A DNA stretch of 31,433 nt from a virus, in IMG/VR virus record IMGVR_UViG_3300032116_000880, positions 1-31,433 of that record, one strand, 5' to 3'. The notes under the pieces were generated by a model. It made no database searches. It saw nothing but the letters and a program-made list of their open reading frames with translations, and had not been told where the DNA came from. A program made the position numbers and the translations under genes. The first letter of the stretch is position 1. Each line of letters opens with the position of its first letter. This document shows positions 31,308 through 31,433 of the stretch, one piece after another.

Positions 31308-31433
31308 TTAGGTTATATTAAGTTGGCGGCGCACCCAAGCCAATGCTGAGGGACCACCCCAAAGATAAGTTGCAAGGATCTGCTTGCTATTGGTAATGTC
31401 TTTACCTTGTGACCTTGCTCTTTTATATTCTTC
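31308..31433 (-). CDS. Partial duplicate of the 124-435 gene (C-terminal part)
   Basis: This is the same sequence as 124-249, cut by the window end. It holds only the last 41 codons and the stop. It is a product of the terminal redundancy, not a second gene. Confidence 0.9.
   Translation of the reverse strand, partial: EEYKRARSQGKDITNSKQILATYLWGGPSALAWVRRQLNIT

Larger units (their letters stand above)
31185..31433. repeat. Right copy of 249-bp terminal redundancy
   Basis: Direct copy of bases 1-249 with one substitution (G at 31306). It contains a second copy of the terminator at 31247-31282 and a truncated copy of the last minus-strand gene. Removing it leaves a unique circle of about 31,184 bp. 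Confidence 0.95.

Noticed and set aside
1-31433. CRISPR array, insertion sequence or integrase with att site
   Set aside because: No regularly spaced repeats, transposase or integrase motifs were found on either strand.

Overview
The window is a complete or nearly complete genome of a tailed double-stranded DNA bacteriophage. Bases 1-249 recur at 31185-31433 with one mismatch, so the molecule closes into a circle of about 31,184 bp or carries a short terminal repeat. A tape measure protein, a lambda-like G/GT tail chaperone pair with a -1 slippery site, a lambda J-like tail tip protein and no visible sheath gene point to a siphovirus with a long non-contractile tail. AT-rich DNA, Asn/Thr-rich tail fibres and several tiny proteins of types common in marine phages suggest an aquatic, probably marine phage. 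The host cannot be named from the sequence.

Layout. Nearly everything from 29.3 kb down to 0.12 kb is one long minus-strand late block: small terminase (28.6-29.0 kb), two-TM membrane protein, FkbM-type methyltransferase, large terminase, a DruA/DUF4338-like protein, three tiny genes, portal, scaffold, major capsid, head-tail connectors, major tail protein, an HNH-like remnant, tail chaperones, tape measure, tail hub and tip with an embedded GNAT acetyltransferase, and a 10-kb adhesion module (glycine-rich protein, 1719-residue repeat fibre, beta-propeller-like protein). Several small genes follow, one with the coiled-coil plus C-terminal TM layout of XhlA. Most neighbours overlap by a few bases (ATGA or TAATG) or abut, which implies translational coupling. 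Strong hairpins after the major tail gene and after the small terminase probably tune expression.

A short plus-strand island (23.77-25.03 kb) interrupts the block between portal and terminase. It holds three or four small genes, including a protein with two HTH-like repeats, and is bordered by palindromes. At 29.4-30.5 kb lie small, probably early genes with good sigma70-like promoters. A terminator sits just upstream of the late block, so late expression may depend on readthrough or antitermination.

The most unusual region is 30.6 kb through the junction to about base 98. It is roughly 0.68 kb without a convincing gene in an otherwise packed genome, rich in nested hairpins and long-range complementarity, and it ends in a strong intrinsic terminator on the plus strand. 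I interpret it as a candidate large structured phage RNA, comparable in size and setting to GOLLD or ROOL RNAs, though membership in those families is not shown. No replication, integration or recognisable endolysin gene was found.
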